IMG/VR virus record: IMGVR_UViG_3300050014_000823
Location: 204,773-268,772 of that record
DNA from: a virus
Direction: 5' to 3' (one strand)
Length of the DNA stretch: 64,000 nt
Shown: positions 1 through 10,097 of the stretch, piece by piece
Position numbering within the stretch: position 1 is the stretch's first letter
How the letters are laid out: each line of letters begins with the position of its first letter
Program-made: the position numbers and the translations under genes
Notes under the pieces: model-generated
Seen by the model: only the letters and a program-made list of their open reading frames with translations
Told to the model about the DNA's origin: nothing
The model's database searches: none

Positions 1-913
1 CGCCACCACCCACAGTAACATAAATTGCATCAGGTCTAACAGTAAAATCATTTGAGCAAACACCGTTTGTTGAAGTAAATTGTGCCGTTCCACTTGCTGT
101 TATAGAACCAGTCCACCCAAGTCCCGTTTGTACTCCACATCCCAAAAATCCACCACAACGAACACTCATGCTACCACAACAACTATTAAAGATTGAGCAC
201 ATTGTCAAGTCATTTCCTGTTCCACTTGCATAAAGCAGTGCATGTCCGGTAATTGTACCACCAAGACAAACATTAGCACTATCATATTTACAAACACCAT
301 TTGTTGCGCCAGTTAAAGTACCGCTTCCACCACTACCACCAGAAGTTATATAATATCCCGGATATGGAAGTACCCAACCCGTTGAAGTTGAAGTAGCAAT
401 TAATACAGATTTATCTATTTGTCCCGGTGTCGAAGGTTCAGTTGTTGTCAACAGACCTGCAACACTTGGACTTAAAAAGTACGTGCAATTCGCAACTAAT
501 CCCGTTAATCCTGTTACATATCCTGCTTGTGTCAAATCAAAGCAATTGGCATTATAACATTTGCTTACTATGCCTAAAACTTCGCCATTATATGCACCAT
601 TTGCTATTGGCTTACTATACACCCCACTACCGAAGCCAATTACATCACCACAATTAAATCCATGTGATGTTTGATTTATTAATTTTGTAAGACTTTCACC
701 TTTAGCAACTTCCCAAGTACCAATGCCTGAAGCATTTGATACCCATGCCTTTCCTTGCCCTGCACCATAAGAAGCACTAAATCCTGTTGGACCACAGATT
801 TTTAATTGACCACAGATTACTGTCTGACCAGATAAATGTATTGAATGACCGGGAAATTGGTCGAAGTGGCAATCGTCCCAATTTTGTTTTGTATCTAATT
901 CTGCTGTTGACAT
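1..913 (-). CDS. Tail-fibre/adhesin-like structural protein, C-terminus outside window
   Basis: The reading frame is open from an ATG at 913 through the left edge, so only the first 304 codons are visible. The protein begins MSTAELDTKQNWDDC and is rich in Gly, Thr, Ser and Cys. At about residues 205-225 it carries the NGxxK...LGGTITG module also found in the fibre genes at 2764, 7417 and 8184, so it belongs to the same modular family. A segment around residues 85-185 (GDVIGFG..VYSKPIANG...TYFLSPSVAG) looks like a phage surface-protein domain. A GTATTTATT late-promoter-like box lies 14 nt upstream. A fibre or adhesin role is inferred from composition and neighbours; no enzymatic motif is visible. 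Confidence 0.7.
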   Translation of the reverse strand, partial: MSTAELDTKQNWDDCHFDQFPGHSIHLSGQTVICGQLKICGPTGFSASYGAGQGKAWVSNASGIGTWEVAKGESLTKLINQTSHGFNCGDVIGFGSGVYSKPIANGAYNGEVLGIVSKCYNANCFDLTQAGYVTGLTGLVANCTYFLSPSVAGLLTTTEPSTPGQIDKSVLIATSTSTGWVLPYPGYYITSGGSGGSGTLTGATNGVCKYDSANVCLGGTITGHALLYASGTGNDLTMCSIFNSCCGSMSVRCGGFLGCGVQTGLGWTGSITASGTAQFTSTNGVCSNDFTVRPDAIYVTVGGG

Positions 914-926
914 ATTAATATTTTCT

Positions 927-935
927 AATAAATAC
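927..935 (-). promoter_or_regulatory. Late-promoter-like box GTATTTATT
   Basis: On the minus strand GTATTTATT lies 14 nt upstream of the ATG at 913. It is one of a recurrent set of boxes placed on the coding strand just before start codons. Confidence 0.55.
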
Positions 936-950
936 TTTAGAAAGGCAATA

Positions 951-977
951 AAAAAACCCATCGAATTCGATGGGTTT
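951..977 (-). terminator. Rho-independent terminator of the GT9-like gene
   Basis: A perfect 24-bp palindrome (954-977, stem CCCATCGA/TCGATGGG) is followed on the minus strand by a T run (956-951). It lies 25 nt past the stop of the GT9-like gene and just before the promoter of the 1-913 gene. Confidence 0.85.
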
Positions 978-1001
978 CCTTAAAACTAAAAACTATGGCA
1001 A

Positions 1002-1913
1002 TTATTTCTGCTTGTTTACGGCTTCAATAATCTTGTTTATGTCAAACAGGTTGACAGTATCATATGGGAAAGCCTGGATTTGCCCACTAATATCGAATTG
1101 CTCCAAGTATGAGAACTTGTTAAGTTCATTTATATACTGTGCATTTGGAAGTACATTTATATGTTCCGGATAACCAAAAACTTCCGGCTTATTACCAATC
1201 CAAACAACGGTTGATTGCAGGTCGAGAGCTGCAGCGACATGTTGGCTGAAACTATCTATGAAAAGTCTCTTTGTACTCAAAGGAAACACCGCATATAATT
1301 CTCTATATGGCAAGTTAAGCATTTCTACTCCTTGTAAAACAGGTTGCTCTGGGGACTTAATATGAAGTATACGGTAAGATTTACTGAAATAATTCACGAG
1401 TTTCTGTGCAATCTCAACTGGCATATCCCTAAACCAAGATTTCTTTGAGTATTGCCCCGTAGGACTGCCACCATGCGTTTGTAATAACATGATTGGTCTG
1501 TTATCAGGTTTAATCTTATCTCTCGCTATTTCGAGTTCTCTGGGGTTTATATAGATTTTTGGTTTATAACCATCATAAGGAATTTTATACATATCACACC
1601 AACTTTGAGTCAAATGTTTTCTCTGTAGGATATGGTCTTCGGTGTGATAAACCTCTTGTCTGAATATTTTTGTTGTCGGTCTAATGAAATCTGCGAAAAA
1701 ATATTGCATCTGACCAAAGGTATAAAATCTGAATACATCTGGGTTGTAAAAGAACGGACCATCCCAAGCAGTTACAACAATTATTTTATAATCAGGGTAT
1801 GCCTTTTTAATTGCACGAATAACTGCAACACTCATAACTTGCTTACCATGACCACCTTCCGTATGAAAAATTATATATTTATCATCGTCTCTTATTTTAT
1901 CATCTGTTACCAT
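1002..1913 (-). CDS. GT9-like (heptosyltransferase superfamily) glycosyltransferase
   Basis: This 303-aa protein has the shape of an ADP-heptose:LPS heptosyltransferase (GT9, GT-B fold). An N-terminal glycine-rich loop TEGGHGKQVMSV (about residues 19-30) is followed by repeated beta-alpha units. The C-terminal half has PIMLLQTHGGSP and the family motif FIDSFSQHVAAALDLQ (about 218-233), which in GT9 enzymes helps bind the nucleotide sugar. The length is slightly short for a bacterial WaaC/WaaF (about 320-350). It is isolated among fibre genes, while the ADP-heptose pathway genes lie at 34-38 kb, so it could use their product. The donor sugar cannot be proven from sequence. Its terminator is at 951-977. 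Confidence 0.75.
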   Translation of the reverse strand: MVTDDKIRDDDKYIIFHTEGGHGKQVMSVAVIRAIKKAYPDYKIIVVTAWDGPFFYNPDVFRFYTFGQMQYFFADFIRPTTKIFRQEVYHTEDHILQRKHLTQSWCDMYKIPYDGYKPKIYINPRELEIARDKIKPDNRPIMLLQTHGGSPTGQYSKKSWFRDMPVEIAQKLVNYFSKSYRILHIKSPEQPVLQGVEMLNLPYRELYAVFPLSTKRLFIDSFSQHVAAALDLQSTVVWIGNKPEVFGYPEHINVLPNAQYINELNKFSYLEQFDISGQIQAFPYDTVNLFDINKIIEAVNKQK

Positions 1914-1937
1914 AATTTTGAATTTTTATATTAATTA

Positions 1938-2645
1938 TTATTTATATTCCCAACAAAAACCACCAGCGTGCTTTCTCTCTTTTTTTAAGCAATGATTTAT
2001 ATTTGGTTGAAAAATGCTTGTTATTGCCGATGCTTCCTTTTGACTTTTATATTCTTTAATAAAATCACCACTTTTAGATAATTGTATTATTGGTATGTTG
2101 TCTTTTTTTGTTTCTTTAAACACAAACGAATTTGCTTTTTCTTCGGACGAAAATAAATACGTGCTCCTATATGATTTTTTTCCTCTTTGGTCGATTACTT
2201 TTGAAATTATATCAGCACTAACACCATATGTATTTGCAACTTCATTAACAGAATCATATCTTTTTAAAAATTTACCTTCTTCGGAATATTGATAAACAGG
2301 TTTTAAGTAAGTACAACCACCATCACCACCATCAGTTAAATTTGTCAATTTAATTCCCTCATTTCTGTACTTTTGTATGTAATATCTTTCTAATCTTTCA
2401 TGCTCACATATCTTCAATTTATTATTGTATTCGTGCTCACATTCATCAAGTATTTTAATTTCCGGTTTTAATCCTAATGCAAGTATTTTATTAATGACAT
2501 TATCTTTATGTGTGTTCTTTTCTCTTTTCTTACCATTCGTATTTAAATGCTCATGAAATCTTTTATTTAAGTCATTAGCAAATCCAACATAAAAAATACT
2601 GTCATTTCTTGGGTCAATCAATCCGTAAATGTAAACAACTGCCAT
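1938..2645 (-). CDS. GIY-YIG homing endonuclease with NUMOD1-like repeats
   Basis: This 235-aa protein begins with a GIY-YIG nuclease domain: YIYG (residues 5-8) and YVG (19-21), followed by conserved Arg, His and Glu positions (NKRFHEH, ERLERYYIQKY). The C-terminal half holds two NUMOD1/IENR1-like DNA-binding modules, PVYQYSEEGKFLKRYDSV (about 115) and PIIQLSKSGDFIKEYKS (about 185), each with a helix-turn-helix. This is the architecture of intron-encoded or free-standing phage homing endonucleases. It sits alone between fibre genes as an apparently free-standing insertion, with a late-type box 23 nt upstream. No flanking intron was recognised. Confidence 0.88.
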   Translation of the reverse strand: MAVVYIYGLIDPRNDSIFYVGFANDLNKRFHEHLNTNGKKREKNTHKDNVINKILALGLKPEIKILDECEHEYNNKLKICEHERLERYYIQKYRNEGIKLTNLTDGGDGGCTYLKPVYQYSEEGKFLKRYDSVNEVANTYGVSADIISKVIDQRGKKSYRSTYLFSSEEKANSFVFKETKKDNIPIIQLSKSGDFIKEYKSQKEASAITSIFQPNINHCLKKERKHAGGFCWEYK

Positions 2646-2667
2646 ATTATAATTTTTTATACTTTTT

Positions 2668-2676
2668 TATAAATAC
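2668..2676 (-). promoter_or_regulatory. Late-promoter-like box GTATTTATA
   Basis: Minus-strand GTATTTATA preceded by C, 23 nt upstream of the GIY-YIG gene start at 2645. A further TATAAATA lies at 2704-2697. Confidence 0.55.
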
Positions 2677-2710
2677 GAGAAAAAATCAGAAAATCTATAT
2701 TTATATAAAA

Positions 2711-2743
2711 AAAAATGGAGAAAATTTCTTCTCTCCATTTTTT
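2711..2743 (-). terminator. Rho-independent terminator of the 1528-aa fibre gene
   Basis: An 11-bp inverted repeat (2711-2721 with 2732-2742, core ATGGAGA/TCTCCAT, 10-nt loop) runs into a T-rich tract on the minus strand, 20 nt after the fibre gene stop. Confidence 0.85.
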
Positions 2744-2763
2744 GATATCGTAATTAACTATTA

Positions 2764-5700
2764 TTAGTTAACGAAAGCCAAACTGTACCATGCTGTTGAT
2801 GCTGTGTCATACATTAATTCAAGTGCACCAAAGTCAGTATTAATCAATCCAGTTGCTGAACCATCGATGTTATGACCGCCACCATTAACCGTGATATTGT
2901 TTACTAAGGCATTACCACTTATGTCTTTGATTTTGAATGCCTGTCCATTGATTGGTGTAGCAGGTAATGTAATTGTTGTTCCAGAAGTAGGATTAACCAA
3001 CTGTACATATGTACTACCTGTTGTCAACGTTGTTGAAACTGCAACAGTTGTCTTAGCATAAATGTTGTTCTTGTCACCAAGACTTGAACCTACAACAGTT
3101 TTAATTTCACCGGAAGTATTTCTTACAAGTACTGAATCACTTATAGTACCAGCATTTGGTATAGTAGCTAAACATGTTATACCACAAATTATAACATTTG
3201 TTGGATTTACTACTATACTATTTGTAGTGAAGCCATCAGTAGTTTTTATTTCTCCACATGAACTAAGTGCAGTAATATTTGTAACAGCATTAACATATTT
3301 TCCAATCATTTCAGCTTTACAAGTACCTGCATTTAAACATAAACTTGCAGAATAATCATTATTACATTTATATACACGAGAATAAACCGTATAACTATTA
3401 GGGTCAACACTCGTAAATGCTCTACAAGTTACAGAATTATCACCAATAAATAAGCTACTTGATGTAGATGTAATATTAGTATTTCCAGTTAAAGCACCAC
3501 CAAGACTAACTATGCTACCTGCTTTGGTTAAACCGTTATTTGCAGTTATTGTTGTTAATCCTGTTAATGTAGCAACACTAAGTGTTCTAACTTCACCGCC
3601 TGTATTTCTTACAAGAAGAACATCAGAAGTTGCACCTGCTGTAGGCACAACACCAAGAGTTAATTTACCATTAATTGTTAATCCAGATGTACTGAAATCA
3701 CCTTTAATAAGTGCATTAGTACCAGTACCAATATAAAGTTGATTTGAACCAGCAGTTACTGCAGCACCAGCACCCTTACCAAGAATTATGTTATTACAGC
3801 CAGCCGAGATATTCAAACCAGCAGCACAACCAATTGCAATGTTATCATTACCACTCGAAATATTCGCCAATGCATTTTGACCAATACCTAAGTTATTACT
3901 ACCTGTAGTTACTATAGCACCACCCATAAGTGCTTGACAACCAATACCAATATTAAAAGCACCTGTACTAAGACAACTCATTATCTGTGTACCAATACCG
4001 ATGTTTTGGCAACCAGTCATTAAACTACTACCAAGTGCCAATACACTTCTACCAATAGCAATGTTACCACTTGCAGTTGGCTGTGCATAATATAGTGTTG
4101 AAAAACCAATAGCAAGGTTACATGTACCACCACCAGAAGCAGGACCTGCAGCATAACCAATCCATGTGTTAGCATTACTTAATGTACTACCAGCAATTTT
4201 TAATATTGTTGAACCACTCTGCTGATAACCAGCTTGAGTATTCAATTGTGCACCACCACAAACGTTAAGAGTAAATGCACCTGTTATACTTGTTGTACCT
4301 GTTAAAGCACCACCAAGTTTAACATTTGTTCCTTGTTTTGTTAAACCGTTATTTGCAGTTTGAATACCGCTTGTAGTAGTTTTACCAGTTACATAACCTG
4401 CGTCAACAAGTGAACGTGCTGTAAAACCTGCACAATAATTACCAGTATATTGAATACCAACCTGAGTAATACGTGAGTCTGTTATTACCAATGTTGGACT
4501 ACCTACTCCAGATAATGTAAGTGTTGTTGCACCTGTTATTGTACCACCAAGTTTAACTTGTTGAGCTGCTCTTGTTAAACCATTTGTTGCTCCAGTTATA
4601 GCATTTGTTGCAGTTATTAAATCTGAACAAGCAACCACAAGACATTCACCTGCGTTATATCCAACAGGAATTGCGGGAACTGCACCACAGTTTGCAGCAC
4701 AAATACTAATAACACCCGCAGAATAACTTAAAGCAGTACCTGCAAGGTTAGGGTCAACACATAATCCAGTACCTGCTGTAGATAAACCACAACCTGTAGA
4801 ACCACCGTTTCCTAAGTTAACACAAACTGTATGTACTCCACCAACCATTGAAATCGCAATACCTGCTCCTGCTTGAACATCAATGTTCGTTGCAAATAAT
4901 GAGAAAGTTAATGAAGTTACACCTACTGTTATTGGGTTAAGTGTTGTTAATGCCCAAAGAGTATTATTTTGTGTTGAACCTGACGTTACCGGGATTAAGT
5001 TACCATTAGAAACTTCACCTGAAGGTGTTCCATCATAGTCAGTTGCACGTGTCCAAGTACTTGTTGAGGCACTATATATACCATTGGTTGAACCAGATGC
5101 TTGATTTTTAACAAGAATTCTGTCTCCAGTTACTGTTAAAACACCATCAATTGTTTGGTTACCGCTTAAAGTTATTGGACCTGTAGTTGCCAATCTTACT
5201 GCTCCGTGAACGTTAAGTCCAGTAGCAATACTGTCAACATATTGTTTATCAACCAAAGAACGATTTGTATAGTTCAAACTATAATCAGATACATACACAA
5301 TACCTGTTTGTGCAGCACCTGCTCTATTATCGAAAATATTAAATCCTGAAGAACCATTAAAGTCAGCTAAGATACCAATAGCATTTGTTGTACCATTACC
5401 AATAGCACCACTACCAGATTCTGATTTGAACATTACTGTACCATTGCTTTGTCCAACAATAATTAAATCAGTTTCACCCGATGTTGCAAGTCTTAAGCCA
5501 CAAAATCTTCCTAATGTCAATGTACGATTACCATTATCAGATTCAATAATAGTATTTGCAACTAAAGCACCACCAAGGCAAACTTTTTGTCCTGTTGTAC
5601 CAATACCATTTGTTGCTCCGGTTAATCCACCAAGAGACGTAACTGATGTTGTACCAAGTACACCTGTTGAGGTATTAACACAAACTAAATTATTTGCACA

Positions 5701-7350
5701 ACCAATAAGATTCTTTAATGCTACGGATGAACCACCTAAGTTTACACCACCAGTTGCACCACTAATATTTATTTGATTTACGTTTTCACCTAAAACGAAT
5801 GCACCTGTGATGCAAGTATTTCCTGTTAATGCACCACCAAGAACAACTCTATTTCCAACCTTAGTTAAGCCATTATTTGCTAAAGATATGCCAGTACCAC
5901 CTGTGATTAAATATTTAACCCAAGAAACATCTGGAATTGATTGTTCGGTTTGTGCAATGTATTGACAGAATGGTTGAGTATACTCAAGACCGTGGAAAAG
6001 TAATCCACATTCTGTTGCAACTGCAATTTTATCTTGAGATACTGATACTGATGTTAAACATCCGCTTGGTAATGCCTTTGAACTCAATACCACTGAACAG
6101 TTTCCTGGACACATTTTAATGCCAAGTGCTTCACCAACACCATCGATAAGATTCAGTTGTTTTGTATTAATATCAATTGTTGTTGCACCAGTTAATGTAC
6201 CACCAAGTCTTATATTGTTACCTGCTTTTGTCAAACCGTTGTTTGCACTTATTGCAGTTGCACCAGTTATAGTTGCAACGCTTAAACATTTAACTCGTTT
6301 GTCAGTTGAATTCCAAACTAATACTGAATCTGATGTTGTACCACCAGTTGGAGTTGTGAAAAGTTTAACACCACCAGTAAGTGAAACAGTACCAGCATTA
6401 AGTGAAACAACATTAGTAGCACCATCAACACAAGCCAATGCTCCACCTGCTGATACTAAACCGATTCCATCTGTTGTTCCATCGATATACATTAATCCAC
6501 TATTACATACTGACATAGAAATTTGATGTCCAGCAATATCAATACCATCGCTTACACATGCATATAATGATAAATTATTATTAGTAAATTTATAACATGC
6601 ATTCGTATCTTCAAAACATAGTGAGTTACCTGCTAATCCAATTGTTGTAGTACCAGTTAATGTACCACCAAGTTTAACATTTGTACCTTGCTTTGTTAAA
6701 CCATTATTCGCAGTTTGAATACCAGAAGTAGTAGTTTTACCTGTTACCCAAGCAGCATCTGGAATTGAACGTGCTATAAAGCATGTGCTATAATCATTAC
6801 CATACAATAAAGCATTTGTACCTAACAATGTTGTTCTGCAACAGCCATTACAATTATAAAATTCTGAAAAAACACCATTATTTAATTGTGCGCAAACAAT
6901 AACAGCACTATGACCCATACAACTATTTGCTGCAGCTACAACCATGTTACATGAACTTTCAGCAGGAGCACAACTTGTACCGACATATAATTTAGTTCCA
7001 CTTGCTGTTGAGCAAGTGCCGTTTCCTGCCATAAAATATCTTAAAGCAACATCTGCAGGAATAGCAACGCAAGTATTGCCAGTTAAAATACCACCAAGTT
7101 TTACTTGTTGTGCTTGTTTTGTCAAACCGTTGGTTGCACCAGTTATTGCTGACCCTAATACACAAGCAGTTTTACCTGTTACATAAGCTGCATCAGCTAA
7201 TGAACGTGCAGTAAACGTTGAACTTTGGTCTGAGGTATAACAGATTGTACCAACAGATGCAATCTTCGTATCACCCGATAATGTTAATGGAGTGCCATCT
7301 GTTTGCTCAAACTTAGCACAACTTAGATTTAATTTTGTTGAAAATGCCAT
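2764..7350 (-). CDS. Giant modular tail fibre/adhesin with YadA-head-like repeats
   Basis: This 1528-aa structural protein has at least eight copies of a short module, NGLTK-x5-V-x-LGG-x-LTG-x-T, alternating with a second motif, RSLxDAxYVTGK. Residues about 710-805 hold a domain common in phage tail proteins (LSGNQTIDGV...RILVKNQ). Residues about 1050-1205 are a run of NIAIG/NIGIG-type repeats resembling YadA/Hep_Hag trimeric adhesin heads. The last 100 residues form a terminal domain ending in WYSLAFVN, which also ends the 251-aa neighbour. The protein is unusually Cys-rich for an extracellular fibre. It probably forms a trimeric host-recognition fibre, judged from repeats and context. A variant late box lies 23 nt upstream and a terminator follows. 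Confidence 0.8.
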   Translation of the reverse strand: MAFSTKLNLSCAKFEQTDGTPLTLSGDTKIASVGTICYTSDQSSTFTARSLADAAYVTGKTACVLGSAITGATNGLTKQAQQVKLGGILTGNTCVAIPADVALRYFMAGNGTCSTASGTKLYVGTSCAPAESSCNMVVAAANSCMGHSAVIVCAQLNNGVFSEFYNCNGCCRTTLLGTNALLYGNDYSTCFIARSIPDAAWVTGKTTTSGIQTANNGLTKQGTNVKLGGTLTGTTTIGLAGNSLCFEDTNACYKFTNNNLSLYACVSDGIDIAGHQISMSVCNSGLMYIDGTTDGIGLVSAGGALACVDGATNVVSLNAGTVSLTGGVKLFTTPTGGTTSDSVLVWNSTDKRVKCLSVATITGATAISANNGLTKAGNNIRLGGTLTGATTIDINTKQLNLIDGVGEALGIKMCPGNCSVVLSSKALPSGCLTSVSVSQDKIAVATECGLLFHGLEYTQPFCQYIAQTEQSIPDVSWVKYLITGGTGISLANNGLTKVGNRVVLGGALTGNTCITGAFVLGENVNQINISGATGGVNLGGSSVALKNLIGCANNLVCVNTSTGVLGTTSVTSLGGLTGATNGIGTTGQKVCLGGALVANTIIESDNGNRTLTLGRFCGLRLATSGETDLIIVGQSNGTVMFKSESGSGAIGNGTTNAIGILADFNGSSGFNIFDNRAGAAQTGIVYVSDYSLNYTNRSLVDKQYVDSIATGLNVHGAVRLATTGPITLSGNQTIDGVLTVTGDRILVKNQASGSTNGIYSASTSTWTRATDYDGTPSGEVSNGNLIPVTSGSTQNNTLWALTTLNPITVGVTSLTFSLFATNIDVQAGAGIAISMVGGVHTVCVNLGNGGSTGCGLSTAGTGLCVDPNLAGTALSYSAGVISICAANCGAVPAIPVGYNAGECLVVACSDLITATNAITGATNGLTRAAQQVKLGGTITGATTLTLSGVGSPTLVITDSRITQVGIQYTGNYCAGFTARSLVDAGYVTGKTTTSGIQTANNGLTKQGTNVKLGGALTGTTSITGAFTLNVCGGAQLNTQAGYQQSGSTILKIAGSTLSNANTWIGYAAGPASGGGTCNLAIGFSTLYYAQPTASGNIAIGRSVLALGSSLMTGCQNIGIGTQIMSCLSTGAFNIGIGCQALMGGAIVTTGSNNLGIGQNALANISSGNDNIAIGCAAGLNISAGCNNIILGKGAGAAVTAGSNQLYIGTGTNALIKGDFSTSGLTINGKLTLGVVPTAGATSDVLLVRNTGGEVRTLSVATLTGLTTITANNGLTKAGSIVSLGGALTGNTNITSTSSSLFIGDNSVTCRAFTSVDPNSYTVYSRVYKCNNDYSASLCLNAGTCKAEMIGKYVNAVTNITALSSCGEIKTTDGFTTNSIVVNPTNVIICGITCLATIPNAGTISDSVLVRNTSGEIKTVVGSSLGDKNNIYAKTTVAVSTTLTTGSTYVQLVNPTSGTTITLPATPINGQAFKIKDISGNALVNNITVNGGGHNIDGSATGLINTDFGALELMYDTASTAWYSLAFVN

Positions 7351-7372
7351 AATTTCGTATTTTTATGTTATT

Positions 7373-7381
7373 TATAAATAG
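7373..7381 (-). promoter_or_regulatory. Late-promoter-like box, variant CTATTTATA
   Basis: Minus-strand CTATTTATA, differing from the other boxes at the first base, 23 nt upstream of the 1528-aa fibre gene start. The palindrome TATTTATAAATA makes its orientation ambiguous. Confidence 0.4.
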
Positions 7382-7416
7382 TTAAAAAGCCGATAAGTCT
7401 TTGCATTATGTTAAAT

Positions 7417-8172
7417 TTAGTTTATGAATGCAGTTGCACTCCAAGAGTTTCCATTATTGACCAAAGTAACTGAGCCAAAGTCTGTATTAACAGTCGCACA
7501 ATCGGCACAGTTAATGCATCTTCCATTACCATTTACAATTATCATACACTCTAATGCATGACCACTAACATCAGTAATTGTAATCCTCTGACATGGTTTT
7601 GGTGTTACTGGCAAACAAATTGTTGAACCACTCTGAGCACCAATAAAATCATTCGAACAAGTTGCCACATATACAGCAGTAACTGCTTGACAATAAACAT
7701 TAACCTGATTTGATTTACCCGTTACATATCCTGCATCAACAATTGAACGTGCAATATAATTCAAACTATAATCACCCGCATAAGTAACACCAATTTGATT
7801 TGAAGCAAAACGTGAGTCAACAAATGTTAATGTTGAGCCAACCGAGAGCGTAAGTGTAGTACCTGTGATTATTGAACCACCCAATCCAAGACTTTTACCT
7901 GAATTATATAGACTTAAACCGTTGGTTGCACCTGTGATAGTTCCACCTAATGATTTAAGTACCAAATCACCGTCACCGATACCAGTTTTATACCAATATT
8001 CACTACCACCAATGTTAACAGTTAAACCAGTATACCTAACACCACCGACACCACCAGTAATATTACTGTTCGCTTGACCTACGCTCGTATATGGTGTAAG
8101 GTTGCATAAATATCTGCTATCCGTTGGTTTCGGAGCACTTGTGTAAATATTATCACTTAAATTTATTGCCAT
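7417..8172 (-). CDS. Short fibre-family protein
   Basis: This 251-aa member of the fibre family starts MAINLSDNI, nearly the same as the two larger genes upstream. It has the N-terminal domain RYTGLTVNIGGSEYWYKTG (about 45-65), one NGLSxxxSG..LGLGGSI module, one RSIVDAGYVTGK motif and the terminal domain (ITITDVSGHALECMIIVNG ... WSATAFIN) shared with the 1528-aa protein. It looks like a minimal fibre: anchor domain, one repeat and tip domain. It lies in a run of minus-strand genes with only about 11-nt gaps to its upstream neighbour, so it is probably co-transcribed. Specific function unknown. Confidence 0.75.
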   Translation of the reverse strand: MAINLSDNIYTSAPKPTDSRYLCNLTPYTSVGQANSNITGGVGGVRYTGLTVNIGGSEYWYKTGIGDGDLVLKSLGGTITGATNGLSLYNSGKSLGLGGSIITGTTLTLSVGSTLTFVDSRFASNQIGVTYAGDYSLNYIARSIVDAGYVTGKSNQVNVYCQAVTAVYVATCSNDFIGAQSGSTICLPVTPKPCQRITITDVSGHALECMIIVNGNGRCINCADCATVNTDFGSVTLVNNGNSWSATAFIN

Positions 8173-8183
8173 ATCTGTATTTT

Positions 8184-10085
8184 TTAACTATTTCTAAATT
8201 GTATTGGATTTGCATCTGTTGCAGCATATCCACTCATATAGACTTTATAATTTACACCCGCCCAACATCCCTGTGCCGAAGTAATTGCTATTGGACATTC
8301 ATCTGGATATTTATCTGACGGAGCATTGTTAATTCTACCGTTATCAAGTGCGTTTACAAACCAACAGGTCTTTGATGTTGAGGTTGCAGGTATTGCAAGC
8401 CAAGTCCATTCACCACTGCTACTAAATGTAACTGTAACTGTTCCATTACTATCTGCAACTGGTTTTGCAATACATCCTGTTGTTATAAGAGCATTTGTTA
8501 CTCCGGGACGACTACCTGCAGCAAGTTTACCATAATAATATGGATAAATACCTGTTATTGAAGCATTTGATACATTTGAACAACCACTTACTAATGGTGT
8601 GTTATAGTTTGTTCCCGAACTACCTTTTGGTTGAACGCCACAATCATATCTTGTACAAACACTCCATGTCTGACCGCCTAATAATACACTATATGCAGTT
8701 GCTGTTTCAACAGCAGGTGAACTTGCGCATGCTTGAAATCCCACAGGCATTTGACTGCCTGTAAAACTATATGCATTTGGTAAACCGCTTCTGAATGGAG
8801 AAGCACTACAATATTGTGGAGAAATACTACCTCTACTAAATGTTGCAGTAACACTCAAACTTGCTATTGAGCAACCAACTTCAAATGTGCCAGAAGGACT
8901 TAAACCAATGCTTACACTTGGATTTACCAAAGAAGTCGGAAATAATTCTGGTGCTAAAATCTCTTGAAGTAAGCATAATGCTGTTTTTCCCGTTAAATTA
9001 TCTCCTGCAGTTACACCACCAACTGTTTTTGTTGCGGGGTTAGCAAGATTATAAGTACCACCAGTAGCAACAAGACTTTCTGCAAATTGCTTAGTTATAA
9101 GCGAGTTGGCTGAAAGACCCGGAAGATAACTACCACTATATTGTAAATTAAAACCGCCACCTAAAACTGTATTTCCTGTTAAAGTACCACCTAAAGCCAA
9201 ACCCGCCATTGTAGCTGTTAAACCATTTGTGGCATTCACACTAACTGTATGTGTACCGCCAGATTGAACAACTGTTATGCCAGGACCACCCAGAACATCA
9301 GAAACGTGATTAAATAATACAAAATTTAATGATGTTACACCGACAAATATTGGGTCTGGTGTTGAAAGCACCCATGAACTATTTGCATTTGTGTTTCCAC
9401 TTAAAACCCACATATATGAACCACTCTCCACTTCAGTACCGTCAAAGTCTGTAGTACGACCCCAAATACCTGTTGAGGCACTATATACACCATTTGCAGT
9501 ATCACCAGTGGTAGAATTGTTTTGATTTTTAACCAAGACTCTCATGCCAGTGGTTGTCATATACCCATCAATTAACTGATTACCGCTTAAAGTGATGTTG
9601 CTTGTTGTTGCCAAACTAACCGCTTGTTTTGGTTTTAATCCGGATAGTATTGCATTTGCATAACCTTTATCAATTAAAGAACGGTCAGTATATGATGCAC
9701 TGTAATCACCTGCATATCTTAAGGTATATTGTGAAACAGTACCATCAAAGACAGTATTTCCTGTTAATACACCACCTAATATTGCTGTTGTACCACTTTT
9801 AACAAGTGTTAAACCATTTGTTGCACCTGTCAATACGCTTGTGCCACCTAATGATTTGAGCACTAAATCTACGTCAGCCACTCCAATTTTATACCAATAT
9901 TCTTTATTAACACCACCTGTCTGAGTACCGTTTATTAATACAGTTAACCCCGGAAATCTTTCGCCCGAAGGTATAAGCATATTAACCTCAGTTGTGCCAG
10001 TATATGGAACAGTAATGTTCAGATATCTACTATCTGCTGGTTTCGGTGCTTGGACCTTAATATTATCACTTAAATTTATTGCCAT
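8184..10085 (-). CDS. Fibre-family structural protein (FRNS-ending paralogue 1)
   Basis: This 633-aa protein begins MAINLSDNIKVQAPKPADSR and has the FPGLTVLINGT...EYWYKIG anchor domain. It then has NGLT...LGGVLTG modules and the LSGNQLIDG...RVLVKNQ domain (about 150-245). A C-terminal half from about residue 380 is shared with the next two genes: LSPSGTFEVGC, TGIYPYYYGKL, WLAIPAT...CWFVNALDNG, and a terminal FRNS. It is probably a tail fibre or baseplate-attached adhesin. The gap to the upstream gene is 12 nt with no promoter seen, so it is probably part of a fibre operon starting at 13093. Confidence 0.75.
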   Translation of the reverse strand: MAINLSDNIKVQAPKPADSRYLNITVPYTGTTEVNMLIPSGERFPGLTVLINGTQTGGVNKEYWYKIGVADVDLVLKSLGGTSVLTGATNGLTLVKSGTTAILGGVLTGNTVFDGTVSQYTLRYAGDYSASYTDRSLIDKGYANAILSGLKPKQAVSLATTSNITLSGNQLIDGYMTTTGMRVLVKNQNNSTTGDTANGVYSASTGIWGRTTDFDGTEVESGSYMWVLSGNTNANSSWVLSTPDPIFVGVTSLNFVLFNHVSDVLGGPGITVVQSGGTHTVSVNATNGLTATMAGLALGGTLTGNTVLGGGFNLQYSGSYLPGLSANSLITKQFAESLVATGGTYNLANPATKTVGGVTAGDNLTGKTALCLLQEILAPELFPTSLVNPSVSIGLSPSGTFEVGCSIASLSVTATFSRGSISPQYCSASPFRSGLPNAYSFTGSQMPVGFQACASSPAVETATAYSVLLGGQTWSVCTRYDCGVQPKGSSGTNYNTPLVSGCSNVSNASITGIYPYYYGKLAAGSRPGVTNALITTGCIAKPVADSNGTVTVTFSSSGEWTWLAIPATSTSKTCWFVNALDNGRINNAPSDKYPDECPIAITSAQGCWAGVNYKVYMSGYAATDANPIQFRNS

Positions 10086-10097
10086 ATCTATTGTTTT

